A DNA stretch of 64,000 nt from Adineta steineri (lineage: Eukaryota; Rotifera; Eurotatoria; Adinetida; Adinetidae). Shown one piece after another: positions 12,306-23,926 of the stretch (position 1 is its first letter; the number at the start of each line of letters is the position of its first letter). The notes under the pieces are model-generated. The model was not told the origin of the DNA. It made no database searches and saw nothing but the letters and a program-made list of their open reading frames with translations. Where the stretch lies: positions 47,222-111,221 of the forward strand of contig CAJNOI010000191.1 of NCBI GenBank assembly GCA_905250115.1, given 5' to 3'. Both the position numbers and the translations under genes were made by a program.

Positions 12306-15300
12306 TTACATAATTGAGCAAAAACGTTTTTGAGGATACATTTGATTTTCATCAACATCACCACCATCATAATTGCTAGGTAATTCAGGATGTGGACTTG
12401 GAAAAACACCACCAATATCAGGATTAATCGGTGTAGGAACTACTTCTTCTTCATCTGTTCCTAATAAACTGGACCATTCACCAAATAAACTATCAACATT
12501 TTCGTCTTGAAAGAAGACATCAGATTCCGTCTAAAATCATAAGAAATATTTAGATATATATAAAGAACGAGATTTTTGTGATCAATTAAAATTTATTTCT
12601 GTGGAACTCACAGGTATTTTACAAAGGAAAATAGTAAGTCGAGGTTTTGCGGCTCCCCTTTCCATCACAGACCTTAGCATCTGGCGTCTAACGTCATTGG
12701 GTACAGATCAATGTAGCCACTCATTTCGATGGCTTAAAATTGCTTAGTATCGCTAAGAATAAGCTGGAAGGCGTGAGTGTCACGTTAATATATCACCCAC
12801 CTTCCAGAAAAGATCGTGGGAATAAATTTTAAATTCAAGTATTCATTACACTATTGCATAGTAAATTCTCTATAGTATCTGTGGAGGGGTTTTAAAGCTA
12901 ATCAATACGTTTTCTTCCAGAAATAAAAGAAGGTCAAGGACTTCAAGATCATCGAGTGTCTTTGATACGAACATACGTGAATTCTATAGTTTTAGTCTCA
13001 AAGGAACTGCGCCGACAAGCTCTTCTTTAACAATAGATCTAGACTAGTACTTGTCAATGAACTCATAAATTACATATCGATGCATAGTAAATATTTCTCT
13101 CGGTATATTCATCTTAAACGAGAATATTCGTATGTCATTTTATATAGAAAACGGAGTAGATGCAGAATTTCGTTTTTTTCAGTTGAAAGAAACTTACCAA
13201 TCCTTCTTTATCTTGATCAAGTTCTCTACAAAAAACAAGAAAACAAATTTTTATATTAAAGTAATAAAATTATTGAAATATTTACGCTTGATCTGCTTGT
13301 TTTTCAGTAAACATTCGTAAAAGAAATTTTCCTGGTTTATCACTATCAAATGTACTTGGAATAATAATATAAGAGCCAGGTGGTACACGAAAACGTTTTG
13401 TTACTTCTCGTCGATTAATATATGAACCACTTGCACCAACACGTTCAAGTTGAGTCATATAAAATTTTAAATTTCCTTGTTCAATGTTTTCTTGTACATC
13501 AACACCATCTTTGATCTATATATTACAAAAAAAAAGAGCGCGTATAGAATTTTTCATTGATATACATGAATAACGAAAGTTTATCACCATTATCAGAAAA
13601 ATATGATCTACGAGATTTATATCCAATAATAGAAGAAATTCCATTATTAAGTAATAAAAAATTTCAACAAAAACTATCGAATGAAAATAATGAAATAGAA
13701 AATCATATTGATTTTATTCTTGTTTATGAAGAAGCATTATATGAAAATAATAATGATATGAATTCTTTTGAACGTGCACAAAAAGCGATGAGAAAAAATT
13801 TTGAAGCTAATTTACAACATTATGGATTAATATTAAATTATCAAAAAATTCCACTTAAATATCAACGACAACGAATTTTTGTTTTAATTACAACACCATT
13901 TGAAAAACTTCTTGAAATGTCAGAAATTACTCGTAAGTAAAAACAAAACCGAGATGTAAAACAAGTCGTCAATTGCATCTAGGTACTTATCTACCATTCG
14001 ATCGTATCAATCCTATTCTACGTCGATTATTAACCTATCCAACATTAACTTATGGGATACCAAAAATATTTCTTCCAGATTCAATCGTATTTCAAGAAAA
14101 TAGTCAACGATCTAGTTATATTTTTTATCCATATTCAAAACGATTACATCATAAATTTGCTCGTCATTTTAATTCACGAGATGGGATTTTTACTATCGGT
14201 AAAATTATTTGTCATTTTATTTTTTTTCTATGAAAATATATTTTATTAGCACAACGTACTCGTTTGACATTTGATATACTTTCACGTATGCCTTTATTAC
14301 CACCATCATCAACAACGAAAAAATATCATTCAACAATAATTTCAAATGATTTAAAAATTTCTTATCCTAGTCATACAACATTTGAATCCTTAACAATTAA
14401 TTTAACACCAACAAGACGAGTTAGTTTTAGTTCTATACCACATGATGATATAATTAATAATTTAAATGAATTTAATCGACATCCAATTGTTAAAATTCTT
14501 TCATCACATCAATATGCTTATGGAATAAATATACTTATTAAAATAGGAATATATTTAACTGCTTATCCTATACATGAAGAATATGAAAAAAAATCGAGTA
14601 TTAATAAGAATGAATTTATCAATACAAGAGAATTACTTTATCTATATTGGGCACAAATAAAACATGTAAAATATTCTAATAAAAAAATTACATTTCATTA
14701 TTTGTTATTCAGATTTTAGATATTTAAAATACAACCAATTGAACTTATACGTTCTTATTTTGGGGAAAATGTTGCACTCTATTTTGTCTATTTAGGGTGG
14801 TATACTTATATGCTTATATTACCATCAATTATTGGATGTATAGTCATGGGATATTCAATTATAAATGTATTTTTTGATATACCAACATTACAAACATGTC
14901 ATGGTAAAAAAACTTATGATTTAAAACCCGTAGTGGCGGATCTAGGATTTTGAAAGAGAGGGGCGATACTTGTGTAGAGGGGGGGGGGCGATTTCGGCTA
15001 AAAACTATTTTTTGAATCCAATCGAGGTAATGTAAGCCCATTTTTTTTCATTTTTGCTGTAAAAAATCAAAACAAATTTCTGGAGGGGGCGACCGCGCCC
15101 ATCACCTCCCCTCCTAAATCCACACCTTCAGGATGGTAACTCCTAAAATTATTTAAGAAGCCTATAGAAGTTTCTAATTACTAATACAAGCGAGATTTGT
15201 ATTCTGGAAATAAGTATTGATTTTTAGATAGAAGGATTTTATAGAAAGTATTGTTCACTTATAATAACCTTTAACATCCTATACTAATATGCTGATTATT

Positions 15301-18300
15301 CTTAGATGTTAACATAAGTACGGAATATTTATGTCCTCAACGTACACGTAAAAAATATGTATCAATTGGTAATGAATGTCTAACGAAACGATTTAGTATT
15401 CTATTTGATAATTATTCTACTTATATGTTTGGTGTATTTATGATTTTTTGGATTCTTTGTTTACGACGTTTTTGGCAACGTTATTTAGCACGATTTCAAT
15501 ATCAATGGAGTGTTTGTAATTATTTCTCTTCTCGATCTAATATCTAACAGGAAAAAAAATCTTTGTTCATAGATGAAGATGAACGTCGTCATGAATTAAC
15601 TCGATCATCATTTTTAATTCAATCAACACAAACAAATATTAATCGAATAAATGGTATTGAAGAACCCTATATCCCATTATCGATTATAATTCTCTGCCGT
15701 TGTCTTTCATTTCTTGTTTTATTAATATTTATTGGTTTATCAACATTAAATCTTATTTTAATGTTATATATTCGTTTAAAATTATTTCATATATTCCATT
15801 CGATTAAATTTGAATTAACTAAAGAAAATTCATTTATTATTATAAGTATTATAACATCAACAATATCATTGATAATAAGTGTAATACTTGGTTTTATATT
15901 TGGTTATATTGCTAATCGAATGACTGAATTTGAACGACATCGATATCAATCTGATTTTGATGCAAGTTTAACACTTAAATTATTTAGTAATTTTATATTG
16001 AATTGATTTCTTTTAAAATAATTTTGTTTTTGAAGTTTTTGCATTTGTTAATTATTATTCTGTTCCAATTTATATTGCATTTTTCAAACCATGGATATCA
16101 TCATTACCAACAAATAAAGCGTCAGGTACACAATCATATTTTATTTTTACTGAAAAACTTGAACCATGTAATGATTTAACTGGATGTTCATATGAAATAA
16201 GTGTTATTTTATTGATTACACTTATTGGAAAACAATTAGTTAATTCAATTATTGAAATATTGGCAACAAAAATATTAAATTTTTTCAAATATTTGTATTA
16301 TCATAGAAGAGAATTAGATAAGAAGACAAATATTCAATTACAAAAATCATTTACATCATTAACAGGTATTCAATAGATTTGTTTTCTAGACAATGTTAAG
16401 CAAAATAATCAATTATATAACAATATATTCTATATTAATAATATAGAAGGACGTGCCAGGGTGGCCGAGTGGTTAAGGCGTTGGACTTAAGATCCAATTC
16501 ACAATAGTGAGCATGGGTTCGATCCCCATCCCTGGCAAATAACTTTTTTACTTCTCGTTCCGTTTTTTTTATAGACATTACTGATGACATCACCGAAGAT
16601 GACGTCACTACAACAGAACGAGCATCATGGAAAACAGATATATATTTACAACGTCTTGGACGTTGGGAACTATATAATGAGTAAAAATTAAATATAAATT
16701 CGAATAAAAAAAATTATCTTGTATTTTTTTTGTTTAAAAAGATATATTGAAATAATGGTTCAATATGGTTTTATTGCAATGTTTTCCATCGCTTTACCAA
16801 TCGCACCATTTTTAGCAATGATCAATAATTTATTTGAATTACGAACAGATGCTATGAAACTTTTATTCGAATTTCGTCGACCAATTGGTGAACTTGCTTA
16901 TACACTTGGTATATGGGAAAAAATTTTTGATGCCTTATCAAAAATTGCAATATTAACTAATATACTTTATTTATTAATTACATGTGATTTAATATCAAAA
17001 TTATTTTATATTTATATTCAAGATGATATTAGTTTAAAGAATTATCTTAATTATACATTATCATATTTATATTTAAATGATTTAGATGATGAAAATGAAA
17101 TTTTTCAAGGAAATCAATTAAATATTACTTATTGTCGTTATCGAGATTTTAGATATGATTACGGTAGATTATCTTTTATTATAACTAAAGTTTATTACGA
17201 AAATAGGAGAAGTATAGTTTTAGACCTAATGAAGTTTTTCGCGTAATCGTTCTAGTGAATGACTCAGTGTACCTATCCTACAGCTAACAATCTTTCACAC
17301 TCTAGAATCACCATATAAATATCAACCAACACCAATTTATTATCAAATTCAAGTAATTCAATGGTTATCTATATTTATTTTTCTTCTATTTACAATTATA
17401 ATCTATTAGTATGTAATTCTATCTTTTTTTGTCCGGAAATTAAAACTTTTCTCTTTAGTCTATTTATGTTTTTTGTTAATGATAAAACGCGTTTAATTCG
17501 AGATATTCGTCAACAAGAAGAAATTCTTGCTGAACAAGAACTTTGGTCTGATCTAACATCAACAATATAAACTTCTTACTTTAAAAACACGAAATTGTAC
17601 ATAATCTTCACCTTCAAGACCTTCTATACGACGTTGTCGTGTTCCTTTTTGCATTAAAGCAATAATCATTGTACATAAATTTTCATCATCACCCTCATCA
17701 ATAAAATTTAATCGAACTAAATATTGTGGATTTATCCAATATTTTTCTAAATAAAATAAATTATTTACGAAATATTTCATAATCAAATTAAACCTTTATT
17801 TGGTTGACCTGCACCACCTGCTGTTGAACCGGGTACCCATTCACCATGTAATAATTCTTCTTGCCATGTTAATTTATCATCCTAGGAATTTTTAAAACAA
17901 ATTATTTATTTGTAAGTGAAGGTGATATTCAGTTATGAAAAACTATACAATACCCTAAATAAATTGTTCCATGAACAAACACCAGCATCATCTTCTGTTG
18001 TACCTAAGCTAGCTGGTCCTCGATGACAAATATGTAATTGATGAAAATTAGCATAGAAATCATCGAAACTAATCCAAAATTCTCCATCGTGTAATGCACG
18101 TACACCCAATTCTTGTTTTTCTTCATCACTGATAGCATCCCATGCTTCTGAACTACAAAAATGCATTATAATCAATTTGATTTTAATTTATTTTCTACAT
18201 ACTTATCTGAATATTTTCCATTCCTAAGAATTTGAAAAAAAAACGAAGATGTTATTTTAGTTTAAATACTTAAATTAACTAACCATTCAGTTTCATTTCC

Positions 18301-19338
18301 CCATGGATCTAAAAATATGAGAAAATAAATGTGAAGTAAAAATTTCTCAAGAGGAATTCACACCTACTTAAACATCGAATAAGCGTAATACTACCAGCAT
18401 CAGTAGTAACATCAGCAACTCGTGTTATTGAATAAGCATGACCTGAATAATTCTACTATGTATAAATATTTTCGAAAAAATATTCAAACCTTTTACAAGA
18501 CCATTTGAAAGTTTAGCTTCGGTTACTTTTGGATCAGCCTAAAATATACATGATAATAATAATTGTTTGTTTTTTTTCGAATTTCTATTACAGTAATCGA
18601 ACATCCAAGCATTGATTTACGTAGATAAGCTTGCCAAAGAACACGTTTTATTTGTTCTTTGAAATCTGCTGTTGCTGCTGCTGTACTATTCAATTCAAAT
18701 GCTTCTTCAATACCTCCAGTCATATCAATTAAAGCATCTGTAGTAAAACCACCTTCCATAGCTTCATATGAACCACACAATCTTAACAAAAAGAGAAAAA
18801 ATTCGATATATTATTTAAAAAATCTTTTACTTTGCATAAGCTTTTTCTAATAATGGTGCCCACATTTCATTTTTATCTTTTTTATTACGACAAAATACAA
18901 GTCGTCCATCAGTATGAAATGGTAATTGATCATCAATAACAACATCATACCATTGACCATAAACCCAGAAACGAAAATGAAAAATTCCTTAAAGAAAAAT
19001 AAAATTTCTTATTGAAAAGAATAAAATAAATTCTACCAGAATAATTATCCTCATCAAATGATTGATTAGCTGGAACAACACGTTGAAGAAGATCAGGATT
19101 AAGAGTTACAGCACCAGCACCAGCAATAAACCAACAATTACCTAAATAGAAATCATAGTTTAATTTAAAATGAAAAAACTTTCTCTCATTCTGATCAATA
19201 CCGATTTCACCCTGATCAAGATCACCACGTTGATATCCATCGATAACGAATTGTGGTTTTTGATAAACTGTCTATGAACAAAGAAAATAATTTTTTTTTT
19301 TGGATTTTTAAAAATATTATTTATACCGTTGGTCTAAA
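12306..19338 (-). CDS. Calpain-type cysteine protease with C2-like domain and CaaX-like end; 5' end lost in the N gap
   Basis: Minus-strand exons: part in gap to 19327, 19271-19202, 19141-19037, 18987-18831, 18781-18592, 18538-18490, 18442-18368, 18308-18284, 18223-18203, 18152-17954, 17881-17794, 17746-17580, 13515-13286, 13225-13198 and 12530-12306 (TAA). Every join keeps phase. The papain-like catalytic triad is intact: Cys in GNCWFIAG, His in KGHAYSIT and Asn in [21 protein letters not shown] closes the protease core. The beta-sandwich (calpain domain III) ends [28 protein letters not shown]. No penta-EF-hand follows. Instead there is a roughly 85-residue acidic tail ending KRFCSIM, a plausible prenylation box. 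Calpains are Ca2+-regulated cytosolic proteases. The intron 13516-17579 contains an anoctamin gene on the other strand. Confidence 0.9.
12531..13197 (-). other. Last calpain intron with a GC-richer insert-like patch
   Basis: This 667-bp intron is far longer than its neighbours (50-70 nt). Its middle part (about 12620-12830) is less AT-rich and contains a hairpin with arms CTGGAAGG and CCTTCCAG at about 12768-12808. It looks like an inserted element, but no terminal repeats or target duplication could be defined. Confidence 0.4.
13566..17570 (+). CDS. Anoctamin/TMEM16-like channel or scramblase, nested in a calpain intron, possibly damaged
   Basis: Exons read as 13566-13932, 13983-14198, 14250-14665, 14720-14903, 15306-15511, 15551-15986, 16036-16366, 16575-16680, 16742 to about 17150, an unresolved stretch, then to 17408 and 17459-17570. 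Anoctamin hallmarks in order: [47 protein letters not shown] (TM); [89 protein letters not shown]; and YCRYRDFR. The family transports Cl- or scrambles lipids at membranes, controlled by Ca2+. Two problems: the phase slips by one base between about 16317 and 16366, and the final transmembrane region after YCRYRDFR is not recognisable. Its stop lies 9 bp from a calpain exon. It may be a decaying copy. Confidence 0.8.
14931..15128. mobile_element. Probable MITE inside an anoctamin intron
   Basis: Intron 14904-15305 is about 400 nt, against about 50 nt for its neighbours, and holds a locally GC-rich block. It begins TAGTGGCGGATCTAGGATTT and ends in the approximate reverse complement (..TCCTAAATCCACACC). 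Next to the ends are G-rich and C-rich runs (GAGGGGGGGGGG and ACCTCCCCTCC). The GTGGCGGATCTAGG-type terminus is one I associate with non-autonomous DNA transposons in invertebrates. No clear target duplication was found, so the ends are approximate. Confidence 0.5.
16455..16537 (+). tRNA. tRNA-Leu (anticodon UAA)
   Basis: 83-nt cloverleaf without intron. The acceptor stem GCCAGGG pairs with CCCTGGC, followed by discriminator A. The D arm is TGGCCGAGTGGTTAAGGCG. The anticodon stem-loop TTGGACTTAAGATCCAA gives anticodon UAA. A long variable arm (TTCACAATAGTGAGC), as expected for class II Leu tRNAs, and T arm ATGGGTTCGATCCCCAT follow. The internal A box (TGGCCGAGTGG) and B box (GGTTCGATCCC) are the RNA polymerase III promoter. 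A T-run (CTTTTTTAC) shortly downstream could act as terminator. It sits on the sense strand inside an intron of the anoctamin-like gene. Confidence 0.95.
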
Positions 19339-19438
19339 NNNNNNNNNNNNNNNNNNNNNNNNNNNNNNNNNNNNNNNNNNNNNNNNNNNNNNNNNNNNNN
19401 NNNNNNNNNNNNNNNNNNNNNNNNNNNNNNNNNNNNNN
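19339..19438. other. Scaffold gap (100 Ns)
   Basis: Exactly 100 unknown bases, the conventional placeholder for a gap of unknown size. It removes the 5' end of the calpain gene and marks the border between the conserved gene block on the left and the accessory, repeat-rich part on the right. Confidence 0.99.
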
Positions 19439-20404
19439 CAAGCATTGAATTAGCATCACATAGTAGTTGCAGATAAATTTTTGTTGTTGATTTTTTGAAA
19501 AATCTATTTTTTGTTGATATTATATATATATAATTCACTTTTGATGTGAGATAAAAATAAAAAGAGTTAATTTAGTATGTTTTACCATTCATGTATCCTT
19601 TTAAGATTAAGAGAGAATTTATCAAAGTGCCATTCGAAACAGTAAAGATCGATCGTTAAAATATTTTACTATTTGAAATAGAGTAGCTAATTCGAACGAG
19701 CATAAAATGTTGCTCAGAAACCATCTTTAGAGTGTTGGTTCAGAGATAGAATATTCACCCTTTCATATTGATTTACAAATAGAACTTTGAGTTTAATGAA
19801 GATTTTTCAATTGAAACTCGAAAACTATGCACGAAGTAATAAGCTGACTTACATGTATTTTTATTTTTCTATGATCTTATCCGCAGAAGAAGGGTGAATG
19901 TGGGTATATTCTGTCTCTTGACTCATACCCAGACTCACAACCAATACACCACACCCAACACTCTTATATTATGGGTGTAACTTTGTCTTTAATTTGTAAA
20001 TGAAGATAAAGTAAATCTTTATTTTTATTTTATAAATACGCAGATTTACTTTATTTCTTTATCCTTATTCTTTATAAAATAAAAATAAAGATTATCGTTA
20101 CTTGATTCTTTATTATAAAGATAAATAAAAATAAAGTAGCACTCATATCTTATATACACTATATCGTGGACAAATAAATAACGCTTCTTGTTACCTTTCT
20201 TTCATTATTTTAATAAGATTTACTTTCACTCTCACTCTTGGGCTTGATGAGGTTTGCACAGAAAAAGTGTTTGTCGCAAAATGCATTTTTGTATTTGTGC
20301 GTTGATAAGCAATACAATATACGTGCGTACATATTATCATAAACCAAACAAGCATTATAGCAGTACGCAGTATACAACGAAATAATTTCGTTAACATTTT
20401 CGCT
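19439..20404. other. Spacer with weak telomere-like inverted tract and AT-rich palindrome
   Basis: Contains a degenerate G-arm/C-arm pair (AGGGTGAATGTGGG at about 19891 and CACACCCAACACTC at about 19949). At 20005-20140 an AT-rich imperfect palindrome is built from AAATAAAAATAAAG and its complement. No gene recognised; the segment next to 20405 should hold the ADP-ribosyltransferase promoter. Confidence 0.5.
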
Positions 20405-21523
20405 ATGGCAAATTGCCAAAATCCATCCACAGACCAAACTCTAGTGTTACGTATCCGTGTTCTATGCATACAACCACCACCTGCCATTGATTCAGCAAAG
20501 CTACCTGAACGCTTTTACGATAATCCGTTCACTTGTAGAAGACCATTGTTCGAAGACCGGTTTTCAGATATAAGTGACGAAACCAAGATGGACTCCACTA
20601 CTGCTTCTCCTAATGTCATCTCAATAACGGATTCGAATGACATTCAGAGTGAAAGAAGATTTACTTCCGACATTGAAGGCGTAAGCTCTTATGGCGTTTG
20701 GTTTGAGTATGCGCGTGATCGTAACAAACGCTTGGACAACCTCTGTACGATAGTTGATAATGCAGCAAATGAAATACTTTCTGTTGGAAGAGAACGCGGA
20801 TATACACTTGACGCGACAAAGATGAGTGCTGGTTTGCTTGAAATGAAGGAAATGGGCGAGCGAGCAGTACTCGAGCATTGCGTTAAACTTTACACACAGG
20901 CATCTTTTCTATTTCGCGCCTGTCATCGAGACTTAGGGGACTATTATGCATTAGATGGTAACAAGTTATTTAATTATAGAAAACTGCTTCAAAATTATGT
21001 GGACTGTTATGGAAAATCATATACTGGCACAGTTTACCGCGGCGTAACATTGAATGATGAAAAACTTAAATTACATATGACTAGCGACTACTGCACTATG
21101 CGGTACTCTAATACATTTTTATCAACCAGTAAATCTCGACAGGTAGCAGAAATGTATGGGAATACTTTAATGATCATCGATATTCAAGACGATAGTGATA
21201 ACCAAGGACGAGCTGTGGATATATCAGAGATATCGAGTTTTCACGATGAAGAGGAAGTATTGCTTTCACCAGAATATTTGCTTTTCAAAGTAAAACAACC
21301 TGAATATGACCCAGGTCTCAAAAAATACATTATATTTTTAACATCAACAATGTCATCCATTTATCGCTCTATTGAAAAACAAAAACAACAACATGATTAT
21401 TGCAAGACTGAGCGAAAGCAAACGATAGACAGTTTTTGGTATCGACGTTATCCTTTGTTAACGACGAGAGAACATCTTCGAAACTCGAACAATAATTGTA
21501 CGATCGAGGACGAAGAATTATGA
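20405..21523 (+). CDS. Mono-ADP-ribosyltransferase, R-S-E (arginine-specific ART) type
   Basis: Intronless 372-residue frame. The NAD-binding signature of the R-S-E clade is present in order: Arg212 in TVYRGVTL, the Ser-Thr-Ser motif FLSTSKS starting at Ser240, and the catalytic Glu cluster E282-E283-E284 in FHDEEEVLLSP. These enzymes transfer ADP-ribose from NAD+ to protein side chains, usually arginine when the motif is ExE. No signal peptide or membrane segment is seen, so a cytosolic role is likely. The N-terminal 95 residues are low in recognisable structure; the C-terminus is charged. ART genes of this type are strongly expanded in bdelloids. The lack of introns, unlike most neighbours, fits recent expansion or transfer but does not prove it. 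Confidence 0.88.
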   Translation: MANCQNPSTDQTLVLRIRVLCIQPPPAIDSAKLPERFYDNPFTCRRPLFEDRFSDISDETKMDSTTASPNVISITDSNDIQSERRFTSDIEGVSSYGVWFEYARDRNKRLDNLCTIVDNAANEILSVGRERGYTLDATKMSAGLLEMKEMGERAVLEHCVKLYTQASFLFRACHRDLGDYYALDGNKLFNYRKLLQNYVDCYGKSYTGTVYRGVTLNDEKLKLHMTSDYCTMRYSNTFLSTSKSRQVAEMYGNTLMIIDIQDDSDNQGRAVDISEISSFHDEEEVLLSPEYLLFKVKQPEYDPGLKKYIIFLTSTMSSIYRSIEKQKQQHDYCKTERKQTIDSFWYRRYPLLTTREHLRNSNNNCTIEDEEL

Positions 21524-21711
21524 AATATGTTTATTAATGGACTTAAGTTAATTACAAAGTCGCATTACTAACACTTACGAGAGCTACTAATAATATGAAG
21601 CAAATATATACACTCTAAAAAATAGGTTTATTAGTAAGCTCTGAAACTTTCGTATTTTTCTACTGAACGATGTTCGCTCTCGTTAACTGAAACTAGTGTC
21701 GTAGTTTCCAT

Positions 21712-22079
21712 CTTGAGGGTGGGTGTGTAGGTATGGTGTGGGTTTGTGTGCAAGTGGGCGAGTGGGTGTGAGTGTGTGTGACTATATTGTTTGTTGCATA
21801 GTTTACCTTGTATATTAAATAGCTATTCATGATTCCTTTTATCGTCAGTCACTTTGTGGATATTTGCAGATTCGAATGACATTTCAGCAAAATCATCTTT
21901 GAAAGGATTCATTTTACGCAATGAGTCAGTACTCTTCTCTGTATTGATTTCTTCTGCTGAGGTGAGTGCAGATGATCCACTTTGTATGTACATTCACACG
22001 CACCCACCCACACCCACACTGACACCCACCCACCCACACCCACACTGACACCCACCCACCCACACCCACACACACACAC
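21712..22079. repeat. Telomere-like inverted element with a 190-bp unique core
   Basis: The left G-rich arm begins CTTGAGGGTGGGTGTGTAGG. The right arm (about 21990-22079) is CACCCACCCACACCCACACTG repeated about three times. The core 21811-21998 reappears at 29797-29986, again followed by a CCCACA arm. This is one of about a dozen such structures in the right-hand part of the window. Core open frames (for example 21854-22048) include the C-rich arm and are unlikely to be coding. Confidence 0.7.
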
Positions 22080-22193
22080 TTACTAATTCATGTCCATACA
22101 TCACAGATGTTATATTATCAATAGATTAAAAAAAGTTTCTTTTTTCTTTATTCATCAGTTTTATAAAAAAAAGGAAGATGAATTCCATTATAA

Positions 22194-23926
22194 TCATCTC
22201 CAATGTAAATAGATATTATCACAAACACGTTTAATTGTATAATTAATAAGTAGTTTTTCATGGTTAATCGTTTCTACTAATGTTTCCATCATTTGATCAT
22301 CCAGTAATGGAATACGAAAACATAAAGAACAAAGACAATTGTCGATATCTTCCATTTTTATATTTAAAATCTCTTTTAGAAATAGTTCAACTTCCATATC
22401 ATTAATATTATTAATTTGTAAATAATTCATTCGAGGACAAAGTTTGATAAGAATATCTACTTGTTCAATACCAGTCATATTTTCCAGGTAAACTTTAGTA
22501 ATTTTATTTGTTTCGGATATGAATAAAAATATGTCTGTCTCTTTTTTAGATAAATTTTGTTCTTTTAATACAAGATCATGAATTTTTAATGTAACAAGGT
22601 CAGGTAAGACTTCTATAAGATAAATTAAATGACGAATAGAAGCTTTTCTTTTTGTAAAAATTAAATGATAAATATTTGTTGCAGTTAAAACAGATTTAAC
22701 AAAGATAATTGGTAGTTTAGGAGATTCATACATAGGAATCTCAGTAAAATTAAGTTGAGCAGATTTCGAAAGTTGAAGAGAAGAATTAATAGTTGGATGT
22801 TGAGCGTATTCATACCATCTTTTTCTAAAATGAAAATCGATACAAGTAATATAAATGAGTTAGTTTATAATCTATACTCGTAAGGGCGAATTGAATATGT
22901 AATAAATTCAAAATTAACTTTAGTTTCTAATACCCATTTTCGTTCACACCAAAATAATGAACTAAATTGGTTGGATTCTTCCAATTCCAAATGTGTTGGT
23001 AATTTTTTACGACCTTCCATATCTTCAGTATAATCGAAATGAAATGTATTTAATTGAGGTAAATATTTTAAAATCAATATTTCCCATCGAGCACTCTCAA
23101 GATAATTAACATCTTCCAAAGAAATATCAAGAGATAAAGAGTTTAATTTCAAATTTGTATTTTTAATCAACATTTCTAATCTATCAAATGTTGTATGATA
23201 TATTTTTATTTTAAGATGTGTTAATTGTGATAATATAGATAATAAATGATTATCAATTTTTGTATTATCATCTTCTTCATCAGTAAAACTCAACCGATGA
23301 AGTTGTGGTGTATAGGAAACAATACGATTAAGTTGTTCCAAAGTGCAAGAATGATCAATAACAAGATGTTTAATAGAACTAAATTGTTTATTTGTAATCA
23401 TTGGAAGTAAAATTGAACTATTAGGTCCATAAAAAAAACTAAGTTTATTAAATTTTAATTTGGGTAAAGTGAATATCAATTGATAAATATTATTTAAATC
23501 TTTAAAACCTTTGAATTCCCAAATATAAATAGATAATGAAACTAAACGAGGTAAATGCACTAAACTCTTTAAAAATGAGACAATTGCGTGTGAATCAATG
23601 CCGCGAATATTAATTGATTGAAGATTATTTAATGATGAATCAATAATAAATTGCGAGAAAAATGAATCGATATGATTTGTTAACTTTAAATGTAATGAAA
23701 ATATTTGGTGTTTATTCAAATGTATCATTTGATTTATAAAATTTCTAAATGATTCATCTCTCCTTATTTCAACTGCAGTTTTAAATAAAAGAGATGAAGA
23801 ATTAATCAATTGTTCAAATCGATCGTTAAGATTTGAAAAAGCTTGATAAATTTCATAACCATTAAGATAATCAAAGATGTCATAAAAACATTCGTTCGAT
23901 AAAATTTCCATCGATGATATAGACAT
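22194..23926 (-). CDS. F-box-like protein with LRR-like C-terminal region
   Basis: Exon 1 23926-22878 and exon 2 22824-22194, separated by a 53-nt GT..AG intron; together 559 residues. The start chosen (MSISSMEILSNECFYDIFDY) puts the F-box-like motif (SNECFYDIFDYLNGYEIYQA) at the N-terminus, as in other proteins of this type; an upstream in-frame Met 39 nt earlier is less likely. The rest consists of irregular leucine-rich segments (for example LPKLKFNKLSFF, IKHLVIDHSCTLEQLN, LTHLKIKIYHTTFDRLEML). Such proteins usually recruit substrates to SCF ubiquitin ligases; the substrate is unknown. A broken relative lies at 53944-55191. Confidence 0.75.

Noticed and set aside
19253-19538. Open frames spanning the N gap
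   Set aside because: Unknown bases were treated as codons; the plus-strand frame overlaps a well-supported calpain exon on the minus strand.
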